DNA of 36,609 nucleotides from an uncultured Bacteroidales bacterium (lineage in GTDB: Bacteria; Bacteroidota; Bacteroidia; Bacteroidales; Tenuifilaceae), in NCBI GenBank assembly GCA_937926785.1, contig CALBBQ010000015.1, forward strand, positions 1-36,609, given 5' to 3'. The notes beneath the pieces are model-generated. The model saw only the letters and a program-made list of their open reading frames with translations, did no database searches and was not told the DNA's origin. The translations under genes and the position numbers were made by a program. Shown here piece by piece: positions 8,601 to 17,036 of this stretch. Positions within the stretch are counted from its first letter, which is position 1; each line of letters starts with the position of its first letter.

Positions 8601-11600
8601 GTCATAAGAGTATTCGTAGGGTGGAGTCCCTCCTGAAGCGGTAACACTGATTTGGCCATTACCATCACCGTTGCAGATTAAATCAACGGTTGTGTAGGTG
8701 AAGCTGAGCGCTGTTGGCTCGTTTATAGTAAATGGTCCGGCAACGATAGGCCCGCAGCTGTTAGCATCGTCAATCTCAACAGTATAAGTACCGGGAGAAA
8801 GGTTGGTGAAGTTTCCTGTACCGTTTGTTGATAGAACATTTGATCCGGCATCGAGTAATCTGTAGGTGAGAGGTGCTGTTCCGCCGTTGCCTGTAACGGT
8901 GATTGTACCATCATTAGCGCCAAAGCAGGTTACATCTGTTGAGTTCTGACTGCCTATTGAGAGAGGTGCAGGTTCAATTATGGTAAGGTCTGCTCCTATG
9001 GTTATACAACCGTTAGCATCTTGAACGGCTGCAGTGTAAGTGCCGGCACTTAAGCCATTGAATAAACCCGTTGCATTTCCAAATGGTGCTCCACCGGTTA
9101 TGCTGTAGCTATAAGGTGCCGTACCACCTGTCGCTGCAAGAGTTATGGTACCATCAGAAAGGCCATTACATGAAATGTCTGTTTTAGATTGAGTAGTAAA
9201 GTATAATGCCGGAGGTTGTCCTATGGTGAATTCTTGTGTTAAAATGCAACCGTTGGCGTCGCGCACATACATAACATAATTACCTGCAGTTAAACCTGTA
9301 AAATTGCCACTGGCAAAGTAGTTAATTCCATCAATGGAGTATTCCAATGCTCCTGTTCCACCACTGGCAGCTGCGTTAACTTCACCGTTGTTCCCGCCAA
9401 AACATGTAGCATCAGTAACTGTTAAGGCATTGATAACTATTGCTGGGGGCCCTGTAATTACAGCAGGTTTTGTAGTGATACAGCCGTTGGCATCTCTTAC
9501 ATACACAGTGTAGCTTCCCACTCCTACGTTGAACGTGTAGGTTGTTGGGTAGTATGTTGTACCATCAATTGATACTCGTTTTAATCCTGTACCACCTGAT
9601 ACTCCCGTAACTTTTATGGTGCCATTAGTGTTATACCAGCAACCAGTAACATTAGTGGTTTGAACTGTGAAATTTATGGGAGAAGGTTGATTGATGTAGA
9701 TTGGGTTCCCGTTGTTTGCAACGGCAATACATCCATGTGAATCGCGTACTTTGATATAGTAAGGATTTGTGGGGCCACCGGGAAGGTTATTAAATATCGG
9801 ATTGGTTCCCCAGGCTTCGGGAACATAGATTGAATATTCGTAACCTGTGCCTGAGCCGCCCGATACATTACTAATGGTTATCTTTCCAGTATTATCGCCG
9901 TTACAGGTTGTTATTGGGGTTACTTCAAAAGTAAACGCAATCTCGTTGGGTTCAACCATCTGCACACTGGTGGGCCAGGTTGTTGAGCAACCATTAATAT
10001 CTCGAACTACTATATCGTAGTATCCCTCACCAACTGTAAATACGTTGCTAGCTTGGAAATTTGCTCCGTTGTCAATTGAGTACTCAAGCGGTGGTGTTCC
10101 TCCGGTTGCTGTAATGGTTATTGTTCCGTCGGTTGAACCAGCACAGGAAATTGGAGTGGTAGAAATACCGGTAATAGTAATTGGTGCTGGTTCAGAAACT
10201 GAAATTTCTTCGGTGTAAGCGGGGCAGCCATTTACATCGGTAATGTTCAGCGTGTATGTTCCTGCCCCTAGATTAGTAAAGTTTGCCGGTGTTGGGTGAA
10301 CCGGACTTTGGTTTCCGATCAGGTTTACGCCCAGGTAAAGAGAGTAGGTGTAGTCGGGTGTTCCGCCATTAGCAAGTGCCTGAATTGAACCGTTCGTATC
10401 TCCTGAGCATCCGCTAACCGGGATAACTGTTTTCGATGCCAGGCCAATTGGGGTAGGCTCGGTTAGGGTAACATTTCCTAAGGCTTGACATCCAATGGCA
10501 TCGGTAACAGTAACTGTGTACGAAACTCCTGCTGATAATCCTGTTGCAGTTTGTGTGGTTTGAACAGGTGTGGTGTTCCAGCTATAGCTGTAACCTGGAG
10601 TGCCTCCCGATACGTTTACCGTTGCCTGACCGTTACTGTAGCCATTACAGGTAGGATTTATGGTGGTGAATCCATCTACTTTGAGTTCGCTTGCAACCGT
10701 TATTTGAACCACGTTACTGGGGTTGTTTAAGCAGGGCCCGCTGCTCACAAGTCGCCTGAACCAGGTGGTTTGCGTTAATGCTCCGGGTTGATAGTTAATG
10801 CTGGTTGCTCCCGAAATGTTGGTGAAAGGTCCTCCAGCACTGGTGGTGCTGCTTTGCCATTGATAGGTGTAGGTATTATCACCTCCTGTTGGGGTTTGAC
10901 CATCGAGCCGGGCGGGAGTTGTATTGTAGCAGATCGTCTGATTGGCACTAATAGTATTGTTCCCTATGGCTGGCAGTACAGTTATTGCTACCACGTTGCT
11001 GATGCTTACGCATGAGCCTGATGTAACCACTCTTCGGTACCAGGAGTTGGTGGTAAGAGCTGGTGGAGAGTAGTTCTGCGAGGTTGCCCCGCTGATATTG
11101 CTGTATGGTCCTGAAGCACCTGAAGTACATATTTGCCATTGGTATGAATAGGAGCCATTCCCTCCTCCGGGTATGGGCCCGGTAAGCTGAACTGGGATGT
11201 TGTTGTAGCAAATGGTTTGGTCAGAACCGATGGTGTTGCCTGTAATATCAGGGATAATGGTAATGGTAATGGTATTTGAGTATGTGGTTCCGCAGGTGTT
11301 GATTTCTACCCGACGATAGCACCGCGTTTCGGTAAGACCAGCGGGGGGGTCGTAACTTGAGCCGGTTGCTCCTGCAATGGCAATCCAGCCACCCGCACAG
11401 TTCGATTGGTATTCCCACGCGTAAGTCCAGCTACCATCACCTCCTGAGGGTAGGGTAGCATTATTGATTGGTAGGGGGTCGCTGTTGTAGCATAGGGTTT
11501 GATTTCCTGATATTGATCCTGCAGCTGTATTTGGGTAAACGATAACCGTAACCTCGTTGGAGTACCCTGTACCGCAGCTGTTGGTTGCTACGCGTCTGTA

Positions 11601-14057
11601 GGTTCGTGTAGTGGTTTGCCCGCCAGGAATGTCGTATGTTAGGCTATTAACCCCAAGCGATATCCAAGGACCAGCACCCTCTTTGTATTCCCAGTCGTAA
11701 GTCCATGCACCGCTTCCCCCACTAGGCGAGGTTATATTCGTAAACGCTTCAGGATCACCGTTGTAGCAAACCGCAGCGGGAGTACTGATTTGACCACCGT
11801 TAACAGCAGGGGCAACGGTTACGGTAAGGGTATTCGAGTACCCCGTACCACAAAGGTTAGTTGCACCCCTTCGGTAAGTGGTGGTTTGGGTTATTCCCGC
11901 GGGGGGATCGTAGGTTAGACCATTTGCACCTACAATTGTTGTCCAACCGCTTCCTGTGTTTTGTTCCCAGAAATAGGTGAATGCCCCGTTGCCACCGCTT
12001 GCTGCTGAGCTACTGGTGAATGCAGCAGGATCATCGCCAAAACATACGGTTTGATCGGATGCTATTGTTCCGCCATTGATATCAGCATAAATTGTTATGG
12101 TCACGGTGTTTGAGTAAACCGTTCCGCAGCTGTTTGTGGCAACCCGGCGGTAGCATCGGGTTTCAGTTTGATTGGCGGGTGGATCGTAGGTTAACCCCGT
12201 TGCACCAGTAATTACATTCCATGGCCCTGCACAATTCGTTTGGTATTCCCATGAGTAAGTCCAAGGACCATTTCCTCCTGTGGGGTCGGTTGAACTGGTT
12301 ATAGGATCAGGATCGGAGTTGTAGCAGAGCGATTGGTTCCCGGCAATGGTTCCTCCATCCATTTGGGGATAAACCGTAATAGTAATTTCATTTGAATAGG
12401 CAAATCCACAGGCGTTTTCAGCTTTTCTACGGTACTGCGTGGTTTGTGTAATACCTGCTGGTACATCGTAGGTAAGTGCGTTTGCACCGGCAATGGTTGT
12501 CCATGGGCCAGCGCCAACCTTTTGCTCCCAGCTGTAAGTCCATGCGCCATTCCCTCCAGCAGGGGAGGTAATGTTGGTAAAGGCATCCGGATCGCCGTTG
12601 TAGCACACGCTTTGGTCAGAGCCTATTGTTCCTCCTGTAACCGGGTCAAAAACGGTAACTGTAAGTTCATTGGAGTAAACAACACCGCAGGAGTTGGAAG
12701 CCTCACGCCTGTACATAGTAGTTTGGGTTAAACCTGCTGGCACATCGTAGGTTAGGCTTGTAGCTCCTGCTATGTTTGTCCAGGCTCCCGCCCCTACCTT
12801 AAACTGCCACTGGTAGGTAAATGCTCCATCACCTCCGGAGGCAGGAGCGTCGTTGTTGAAAATCGAGGGATCGCCTGCATAGCATATTGATTGGTCAGAG
12901 CTGATGTTTCCGCCGTTAAGAGCGGCATAAACGGTTACCGTGATGGTGTTAGAGTAAACAGTACCACAAGATGTGGTTGCAGCCCTACGGTACTGGGTGG
13001 TTTGGGTAAGCCCGGCAGGTACATCGTAAGTCAACCCTGTTGCTCCGGCAATAGGGTTCCATGTTCCTGATACGTTTTCTTCCCACTGGTAGGTAAATAC
13101 CCCACTACCACCCGAAGGTGATGTGATATTTGTAAATGGTTCGGGATCGCCGTTATAACAGATGGTTTGGTTGCTACCAATGCTACCGCCGTTTAGCTGG
13201 TTATAGACCAAAACGGTTGTTTGTGCAGAGTTGATACATCCATTTGCGTCCTGAACGGTTACGGTATAATCGCCAGAATTACCTGGTGTAACATTGGTAA
13301 TAGAAGGATTCTGATCGGTTGATGAGAATGGGATGGTAGAATTGCTGGTCCAGCTGTACGAAACCATCCCGTTAGGAGTGGAAGTCAAGTTTATTGTTCC
13401 ATTGTAACAAGCAGGACCATCGTTACTGGCGGTTACGTTGGGCAAGGAATTTACGGTAATGTTGAGAGCGTTTGAAAGCCTAGAGCAACCTGTGGTAGTT
13501 AAAGTTACGCGTGCGCGGTAGGAGCCTGTTACAGTGGCACTGTACTGATCGCTAGTGGCACCACTGATATCTGCACCGTCTTTGCGCCATTGGTATGCAT
13601 AGTTAACACCTGTAACCGCTTTGAGCAGGGCCGAACCACCCTGGCAGAATGTGGTTGGATCGGTTGTAGAGATACTTGCGGTGGGCGATTGAAGGATTTC
13701 AATGCTGATGTTATCCGATGCGGTATTAGAACCCTCATCTTCAACCAGACATGTAAAATTGTATGTACTTGCAGGTGAATTGGTATTCAGAATCGCCACA
13801 TCACCAGGAGGAACTATGGTTAACACATGGGTGTCGCCCGTCCAGGTATAGGTGTAGTTTCCGGGATCACCCACACCATTTTCGGTTTGTACCGTAAGGG
13901 TAAACGATCCCGAGCCTTGACAAACCTGGGTTTGTCCACCAGATGGCACTATAGTTACTGTAAACTGGCCATTCGCCTCTTTAACTGTAAATGCGAATAC
14001 AACCCACAGCATAGCGGCTGTTAGTAGTATTCTTTGAAAAATATTTTGTGCTTTCAT
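5412..14057 (-). CDS. Giant T9SS-secreted adhesin: Ig-like repeats, SprB repeats, type B sorting domain
   Basis: A 2881-residue cell-surface protein. Order of parts: signal peptide (about 1-31); N-terminal Ig-like domains (to about 287); nine Ig-like units of about 93 residues (about 288-1120), each opening with GG-I-S-Q-x-CYNxDP and closing with YRR-x(5-8)-CG-x-x-YSN; about 17 SprB-type units (about 1123-2580), each opening with a TCNGxxNGxIxV-type line and containing a YTVxVTDxNGC-type line; a non-repetitive stalk; and a C-terminal type B T9SS sorting domain beginning FSPNDDGINDVW and ending GTYYYVIKFN and GSVTIVK. SprB-repeat proteins are mobile gliding adhesins in flavobacteria; here motility is not shown and simple adhesion is as likely. 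The second gene of an operon, it starts 28 bases after the small secreted protein, and its PorP/SprF partner follows. Confidence 0.93.
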   Translation of the reverse strand: MKAQNIFQRILLTAAMLWVVFAFTVKEANGQFTVTIVPSGGQTQVCQGSGSFTLTVQTENGVGDPGNYTYTWTGDTHVLTIVPPGDVAILNTNSPASTYNFTCLVEDEGSNTASDNISIEILQSPTASISTTDPTTFCQGGSALLKAVTGVNYAYQWRKDGADISGATSDQYSATVTGSYRARVTLTTTGCSRLSNALNITVNSLPNVTASNDGPACYNGTINLTSTPNGMVSYSWTSNSTIPFSSTDQNPSITNVTPGNSGDYTVTVQDANGCINSAQTTVLVYNQLNGGSIGSNQTICYNGDPEPFTNITSPSGGSGVFTYQWEENVSGTWNPIAGATGLTYDVPAGLTQTTQYRRAATTSCGTVYSNTITVTVYAALNGGNISSDQSICYAGDPSIFNNDAPASGGDGAFTYQWQFKVGAGAWTNIAGATSLTYDVPAGLTQTTMYRREASNSCGVVYSNELTVTVFDPVTGGTIGSDQSVCYNGDPDAFTNITSPAGGNGAWTYSWEQKVGAGPWTTIAGANALTYDVPAGITQTTQYRRKAENACGFAYSNEITITVYPQMDGGTIAGNQSLCYNSDPDPITSSTDPTGGNGPWTYSWEYQTNCAGPWNVITGATGLTYDPPANQTETRCYRRVATNSCGTVYSNTVTITIYADINGGTIASDQTVCFGDDPAAFTSSSAASGGNGAFTYFWEQNTGSGWTTIVGANGLTYDPPAGITQTTTYRRGATNLCGTGYSNTLTVTVAPAVNGGQISTPAAVCYNGDPEAFTNITSPSGGSGAWTYDWEYKEGAGPWISLGVNSLTYDIPGGQTTTRTYRRVATNSCGTGYSNEVTVIVYPNTAAGSISGNQTLCYNSDPLPINNATLPSGGDGSWTYAWEYQSNCAGGWIAIAGATGSSYDPPAGLTETRCYRRVEINTCGTTYSNTITITIIPDITGNTIGSDQTICYNNIPVQLTGPIPGGGNGSYSYQWQICTSGASGPYSNISGATSQNYSPPALTTNSWYRRVVTSGSCVSISNVVAITVLPAIGNNTISANQTICYNTTPARLDGQTPTGGDNTYTYQWQSSTTSAGGPFTNISGATSINYQPGALTQTTWFRRLVSSGPCLNNPSNVVQITVASELKVDGFTTINPTCNGYSNGQATVNVSGGTPGYSYSWNTTPVQTTQTATGLSAGVSYTVTVTDAIGCQALGNVTLTEPTPIGLASKTVIPVSGCSGDTNGSIQALANGGTPDYTYSLYLGVNLIGNQSPVHPTPANFTNLGAGTYTLNITDVNGCPAYTEEISVSEPAPITITGISTTPISCAGSTDGTITITATGGTPPLEYSIDNGANFQASNVFTVGEGYYDIVVRDINGCSTTWPTSVQMVEPNEIAFTFEVTPITTCNGDNTGKITISNVSGGSGTGYEYSIYVPEAWGTNPIFNNLPGGPTNPYYIKVRDSHGCIAVANNGNPIYINQPSPINFTVQTTNVTGCWYNTNGTIKVTGVSGGTGLKRVSIDGTTYYPTTYTFNVGVGSYTVYVRDANGCITTKPAVITGPPAIVINALTVTDATCFGGNNGEVNAAASGGTGALEYSIDGINYFASGNFTGLTAGNYVMYVRDANGCILTQEFTIGQPPALYFTTQSKTDISCNGLSDGTITLAATGGTAPYSYSITGGAPFGNATGLFNGLSAGTYTAAVQDANGCITIGADLTIIEPAPLSIGSQNSTDVTCFGANDGTITVTGNGGTAPLTYRLLDAGSNVLSTNGTGNFTNLSPGTYTVEIDDANSCGPIVAGPFTINEPTALSFTYTTVDLICNGDGNGQISVTASGGTPPYEYSYDGGITFEASNVKNGLSGGVYTVVVRDANLCTTQQDVTINEPAPIVLTVTSTNITCNGLSDGQINVTVTGGVAPIQFHINGGAWQPTGLFTGLAANSYLVEVMDNNGCTSSSSTTITEPSAITIDNISTVDPTCTSFGSIAVIASGGTGTLTYTLNPGAISNTTGVFNGLGAGTYTVDVTDSNGCGPVSSGPIALNSPSLISIDNVNITNVTGCYGDNNGSIEIIASGGTPPLQYSIDGGATFYPTNTFTNLTANDYIVVVNDVNNCPQSQLVTITQPAQLVITNINVVQETIPGANNGEIHVIATGGTGALTYTLLPSLISNGTGDFTGLGSGTYRVRVTDANGCNVETGDLVISGVNIDITSSDVTCNGLSDGLITITITGGFPPFSVLCTKLADMSPVPVNNLGGGVFTVENIPAGSYLISITDNLSTVFPNRQVDISEPAVLNATFVSLQNPLCNGQANGSVTFNITGGTPVYTITWEGGSSVGTVATGVAAGSYTNFTIIDSHGCSTVVSDVPPMTEPSAIHLVELVQFDPTCNGQAIGAINLTASGGTGTLTYTINGTVNSTNTSGAFENLPAGVYDVTITDDNGCNALFDPPLRITLSEPAPIIITGLTPADSLACPNDPSGYVRIQVSGGQPDYTYLWSNGQTSPDLENVVAGNYTITVTDALNCTVSKAFTVKGPQMLNLSASIQDAYCRQINGTDKGRITITGKTGGTGDFSELTFEWLGTTDTDNELSDVTSGNYTLRVTDTKGCVYDTTFFVDIENRYNFRAFAGNDSTVCYNNPVTLIGKVIGGDPDLVFINYWFEIPSNTQVQDGDAFTVTLTQSKSYEYRVYNLGSPQCIERDTINLNVLPEIGLHVPLYISAVQDTIISILLGKEYNLDVITKSVDYNTTFEWKPAEMFIPSNSWNSTILFNQEIKNQIPQNRIVKIQDPITKKMTEYILVDVIAKTEMGCTDSIRLYTKIVDDLAFGNVFSPNDDGINDVWRVPKSYLFPDLSIEIFNRWGSLVWSATGEKAAKGWDGRTNNGKELPIGTYYYVIKFNVQAQGANWKPITGSVTIVK
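6300..10690 (-). repeat. About 17 SprB-type repeat units
   Basis: This part of the adhesin gene encodes a long run of units of about 75-90 codons with the SprB signature: a cysteine line such as DISCNGLSDGTITL, a GGTxPYxYS line and a closing xxDANGC line. The count is 16-18 depending on whether the degenerate last units and the cysteine-less unit (PGANNGEIHV) are included. Confidence 0.85.
10690..13200 (-). repeat. Nine in-frame Ig-like repeat units of about 279 bp
   Basis: Within the adhesin gene, nine consecutive coding units of about 93 codons each show GG(S/T/N)I-x(3)-Q-x-(I/V/L)CYN near the start, LTYDxPxG in the middle and YRR...CG..YSN near the end. Each unit normally has two cysteines placed to form one disulfide. 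Units 4 (about 12080-12350) and 7 (about 11240-11510) have an additional pair (NCAG and RCYRR). Confidence 0.85.
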
Positions 14058-14085
14058 CTGTTTAGTTTTTTCAGATGATTAATTG

Positions 14086-14637
14086 CTATTTTTTCTTATA
14101 CACAAGTGGATTGCTCGATGCTGTGCACCCATTTTTAGTAATAGCTATAACCCTATACGTTCCGGGTTGGGTATATGTTTTAAACTCCTCATCGCTTACC
14201 TCCCTGTTGTCGATGTAATAGAATACATTTCCGAGCAGTTTTGTATCTTTTAAACTTAGCGCGGGCTTGTTCTCTTCAAGTTTTAAAACCGGTTTAATAA
14301 CATCGAAAACCCTAATGGTTAAGTTGCCGGTGTGTTTGTTGCCGTAAATATCATTCACATACACCGTGAAGTTAAATAGCCCCGGCTTTTTTAACTTTAA
14401 TATCAAAACATCGCCCAACTTTTTATCTATAAGAGAGAAATCACCATCCCAGGTAATGGAGTTGACCTCATCCGATGATAGATTAATCCTGGCAGTTAAG
14501 GTTATGGTTTGATCAACACAAAAATCATTTTTACCACCTGACGGCTCTATTGTAATTACAGGCAATTGAGCCATTAGCTCAGCATTTGCAAGGCCCAATA
14601 TGGTTATCAGAAATAAATATATTTTTGAGCAGCGCAT
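14086..14637 (-). CDS. Small secreted Ig-like protein homologous to the adhesin N-terminus
   Basis: A 183-residue protein with a clear signal peptide (cleavage near ELMAQ). Residues about 28-110 match the first domain of the downstream adhesin line by line: ITIEPSGG..FC versus VTIVPSGG..VC, ITWDGD versus YTWTGD, GDVLIL versus GDVAIL, FNFTVYVND versus YNFTCLVED. The C-terminal part ends like an Ig/PKD fold (GTYRVIAITKNGCTAS) and has no T9SS sorting domain. It is the first gene of the adhesin operon. It may be a periplasmic or surface subunit, a chaperone-like partner, or a separated duplicate of the adhesin tip. No function is known. Confidence 0.75.
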   Translation of the reverse strand: MRCSKIYLFLITILGLANAELMAQLPVITIEPSGGKNDFCVDQTITLTARINLSSDEVNSITWDGDFSLIDKKLGDVLILKLKKPGLFNFTVYVNDIYGNKHTGNLTIRVFDVIKPVLKLEENKPALSLKDTKLLGNVFYYIDNREVSDEEFKTYTQPGTYRVIAITKNGCTASSNPLVYKKK

Positions 14638-14952
14638 GGCGAATTGTTTTTCTTGTTTTTATTTTTAGTAAGTAAAGTTTAAACCTAAATTTAATTCGAA
14701 TGTAAAAGATTTTTTATTCAAATCAACTTTTAATATCAACAAAATTAGTGTATTAAACAAAATAATTTTTTAAAACACAGAAAATCAGATATATACATTA
14801 AATGCTTTGAAAAGGCTCAAGTATTTGATTATGTCAAATTAATGTTTCACTAAAGGAAAGCGTATCAAAAACTTTGCCATGTAGTATAATGTGTTTTATA
14901 TCAATTCAATGAGGAATAAACTCAAAATAAATTGACCGAAATTGAACCCATC
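14638..14952. other. AT-rich intergenic region upstream of the adhesin operon
   Basis: A 315-base, very AT-rich gap lies between the end of the asnS operon and the start of the adhesin operon, both on the minus strand. No open frame or RNA gene was recognised. One TAATTTTG box (minus strand, 14747-14740) fits the TAnnTTTG element and could drive the adhesin operon with a leader of about 95 nt, but no TTTG is found at the right distance, so this is only a candidate. No convincing terminator hairpin for the upstream operon was found. Confidence 0.4.
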
Positions 14953-15558
14953 TTATAAGGAAAATGCTAAGGTGGTGATGGCAAAACCCGCCAAAAACCC
15001 CAAATAAACTTGTTGTGGTTTGTGGTCGCCTTTAATAAGGCGAGCAGATGCGAGCATTCCGGAAAGCAGGATGCTAATTGTAAACAGGTAGAGCGCAGGT
15101 TGGTTGCCATGTAGAGCTGATGTAAATAAAAATCCGGCTATTCCGCCCATCCCAGTCAGGTGCAGGCTTATTTTCCAAAAGAAAGAAATGGCTGCACTGG
15201 CAAGTAGCGTGTATATGCCAGCTTGAAGAATCTTAATCAGAATAAAGGGAACCTGAAGCCTTGCGAACAAAAAGATGGTGAAAAGAAATGGGAGCGTTGA
15301 GATTATTAGGGGAAAAACCCTTTCGCGGTTGTTGACCAACCGGTAGTTCTGCACTAATCCTAAGCGACGTGTAATTAAAAGTAGCAAAAGAGGAAGAGCT
15401 ATGGTGTTGAGGGCAACAAATGTAGTAAGAGTAATTTTATAACGAAGCGGCAGAAATGCTACGAATGAATCGGATGAGAAAATTACGATAAAGATGTAGG
15501 TGGTTGCCAGGATGGGATGAAAAATAATAGATAAAACAAGCGCAATTCTATTTAGCAT
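14953..15558 (-). CDS. PAP2-like polytopic membrane protein
   Basis: A 201-residue, very hydrophobic protein with about six membrane segments. The C-terminal half has SLHLTGMGGIAGF and later GMLASARLIKGDHKPQQVYLGFLAGF, which resembles the histidine-containing second and third motifs of PAP2-type lipid phosphatases (SxRxxxGxHxxxxVxxG), though in reduced form. Activity is therefore uncertain. It lies 14 bases downstream of rpoN and is probably co-transcribed with it. Confidence 0.55.
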   Translation of the reverse strand: MLNRIALVLSIIFHPILATTYIFIVIFSSDSFVAFLPLRYKITLTTFVALNTIALPLLLLLITRRLGLVQNYRLVNNRERVFPLIISTLPFLFTIFLFARLQVPFILIKILQAGIYTLLASAAISFFWKISLHLTGMGGIAGFLFTSALHGNQPALYLFTISILLSGMLASARLIKGDHKPQQVYLGFLAGFAITTLAFSL

Positions 15559-15572
15559 GAGAGCAGTTCCGA

Positions 15573-17030
15573 TTAGTTTAGTTCTTTTCGTAAGCGGGCA
15601 ACAGGGATGTTAAGCTGTTCACGGTATTTGGCAACCGTTCGGCGGGCAATGGGGTAGCCTTTGCTTTTTAGGATTTCCATCAGTTCTTCATCGGTTAAGG
15701 GGTTACGCTTATCTTCGTTGTTCACGCATTCGGCAAGTATTTTCTTTATTTCCCGGGTCGAAACCTCTTCTCCGGAATCGGTTTGCATTCCCTCGCTGAA
15801 GAAGTGTTTGAGAGGATATATACCAAAGTGGGTTTGGATATACTTACTATTGGCCACGCGCGATATGGTGGAGATGTCGAGCCCGGTTTTTTCGGCTATA
15901 TCTTTCAGGATCATTGGTTTAAGTTTGCCTTCGTCGCCATCGCGGAAGTATTCCTTCTGGTAATCGAGTATGGCCTGCATGGTTACCATTAATGTGTTCT
16001 GGCGCTGTTTCAGCGCATCGATGAACCACTTTGCCGACTCAATTTTCTGTTTTACAAATGCAATGGCCTCACGTTCCTGGCTGGAGCTGAGCTCCTTATT
16101 GTATGAGTAGTTTTCGAGCATGTCGGCATACTCCTTGCTGATACGCAACTCGGGTACATTGTGCTGGTTTAGGTTAAGCCTAAACTGGCCATCCTCATAG
16201 TCGAGAATGAAATCGGGTATAATGTGTTGTGCTGACTGGTCGTAAGGGTCTGTGAAACTACCTCCGGGCTTTGGGTTTAGCTTAAGGATTTCGTCAATAG
16301 CCTGTTTCAGCTCATCATCGGACAGGTTCAGCTTATCGGCTATCTTGTCGTAGTGTTTTTTGATGAACTCATCAAAGTGGTACTTAAGAATTTTGTAGGC
16401 TAATTTAGTATATTCGTTTTGCTGTTCTTTTGCCTTTATCTGGATGAGGAGGCATTCCTGAAGGTCGCGGGCTCCAACGCCGGGTGGGTCAAACTCCTGA
16501 ATAACGTAAAGGATTCGTTCCAGTTCATCCTCGTTAGTTTCAATACCCAGAGAGAAAGCAATATCGTCGGCAATTGCCGTGAGCTTGCGACGGATATACC
16601 CATCCTCATCGATATTTCCAATAAGGTAAAGGCCAAGCTGTTTTTCGTGCTCGTTAAGGTTGGCCATCCCAAGCTGGTTTTCCAGGTGTTCGTGAAATGA
16701 AACACCAACAGAAAAGGGGATCTCTTCGCGTTTATCCTCTCTTGAAGTGTTTGATGCATAAAGCTTATAGGAGGGGATGTCATCATCGTTCATGTAGTCT
16801 TCCAGCGAGAATTCGTCGTCGTTTCCCTCCCTATTGTCGTCGGGGAGCACGATTTCGGCTTCTGTTTGTGGTTCTGAAGTTTCAACCTCTTCCAGAATGG
16901 GATTCTCCTCAAGTTCCTTTTTAATGCGTTGTTCAAGCAACATGGTTGGGATCTCCAGCAGCTTTATCATTTGAATCTGCTGGGGCGATAGCTTTTGAAG
17001 CAGCTTTTGCTGTAACCGTTGCTTGAGCAT
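15573..17030 (-). CDS. rpoN: RNA polymerase sigma-54 factor
   Basis: A 485-residue sigma-54. The N-terminal activator-interaction region is glutamine- and leucine-rich (LQQKLLQKLSPQQIQMIKLL). An acidic linker follows (about 50-85), then the core-binding domain with PPGVGARDLQECLLIQ. The C-terminal DNA-binding part has an HTH (LDISTISRVANSKY) and the diagnostic RpoN box ARRTVAKYRE. Length is usual for the family. It directs transcription at -24/-12 promoters with an enhancer-binding protein; no such activator gene is in the window. It starts 6 bases after asnS and is co-transcribed with it. Confidence 0.97.
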   Translation of the reverse strand: MLKQRLQQKLLQKLSPQQIQMIKLLEIPTMLLEQRIKKELEENPILEEVETSEPQTEAEIVLPDDNREGNDDEFSLEDYMNDDDIPSYKLYASNTSREDKREEIPFSVGVSFHEHLENQLGMANLNEHEKQLGLYLIGNIDEDGYIRRKLTAIADDIAFSLGIETNEDELERILYVIQEFDPPGVGARDLQECLLIQIKAKEQQNEYTKLAYKILKYHFDEFIKKHYDKIADKLNLSDDELKQAIDEILKLNPKPGGSFTDPYDQSAQHIIPDFILDYEDGQFRLNLNQHNVPELRISKEYADMLENYSYNKELSSSQEREAIAFVKQKIESAKWFIDALKQRQNTLMVTMQAILDYQKEYFRDGDEGKLKPMILKDIAEKTGLDISTISRVANSKYIQTHFGIYPLKHFFSEGMQTDSGEEVSTREIKKILAECVNNEDKRNPLTDEELMEILKSKGYPIARRTVAKYREQLNIPVARLRKELN

Positions 17031-17036
17031 GGGGTT

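Noticed and set aside
10690..13200. Regular 279-bp repeats considered as a CRISPR-like array
   Set aside because: Units are in-frame coding repeats with diverged sequence, not short identical repeats with unique spacers; no cas genes nearby.
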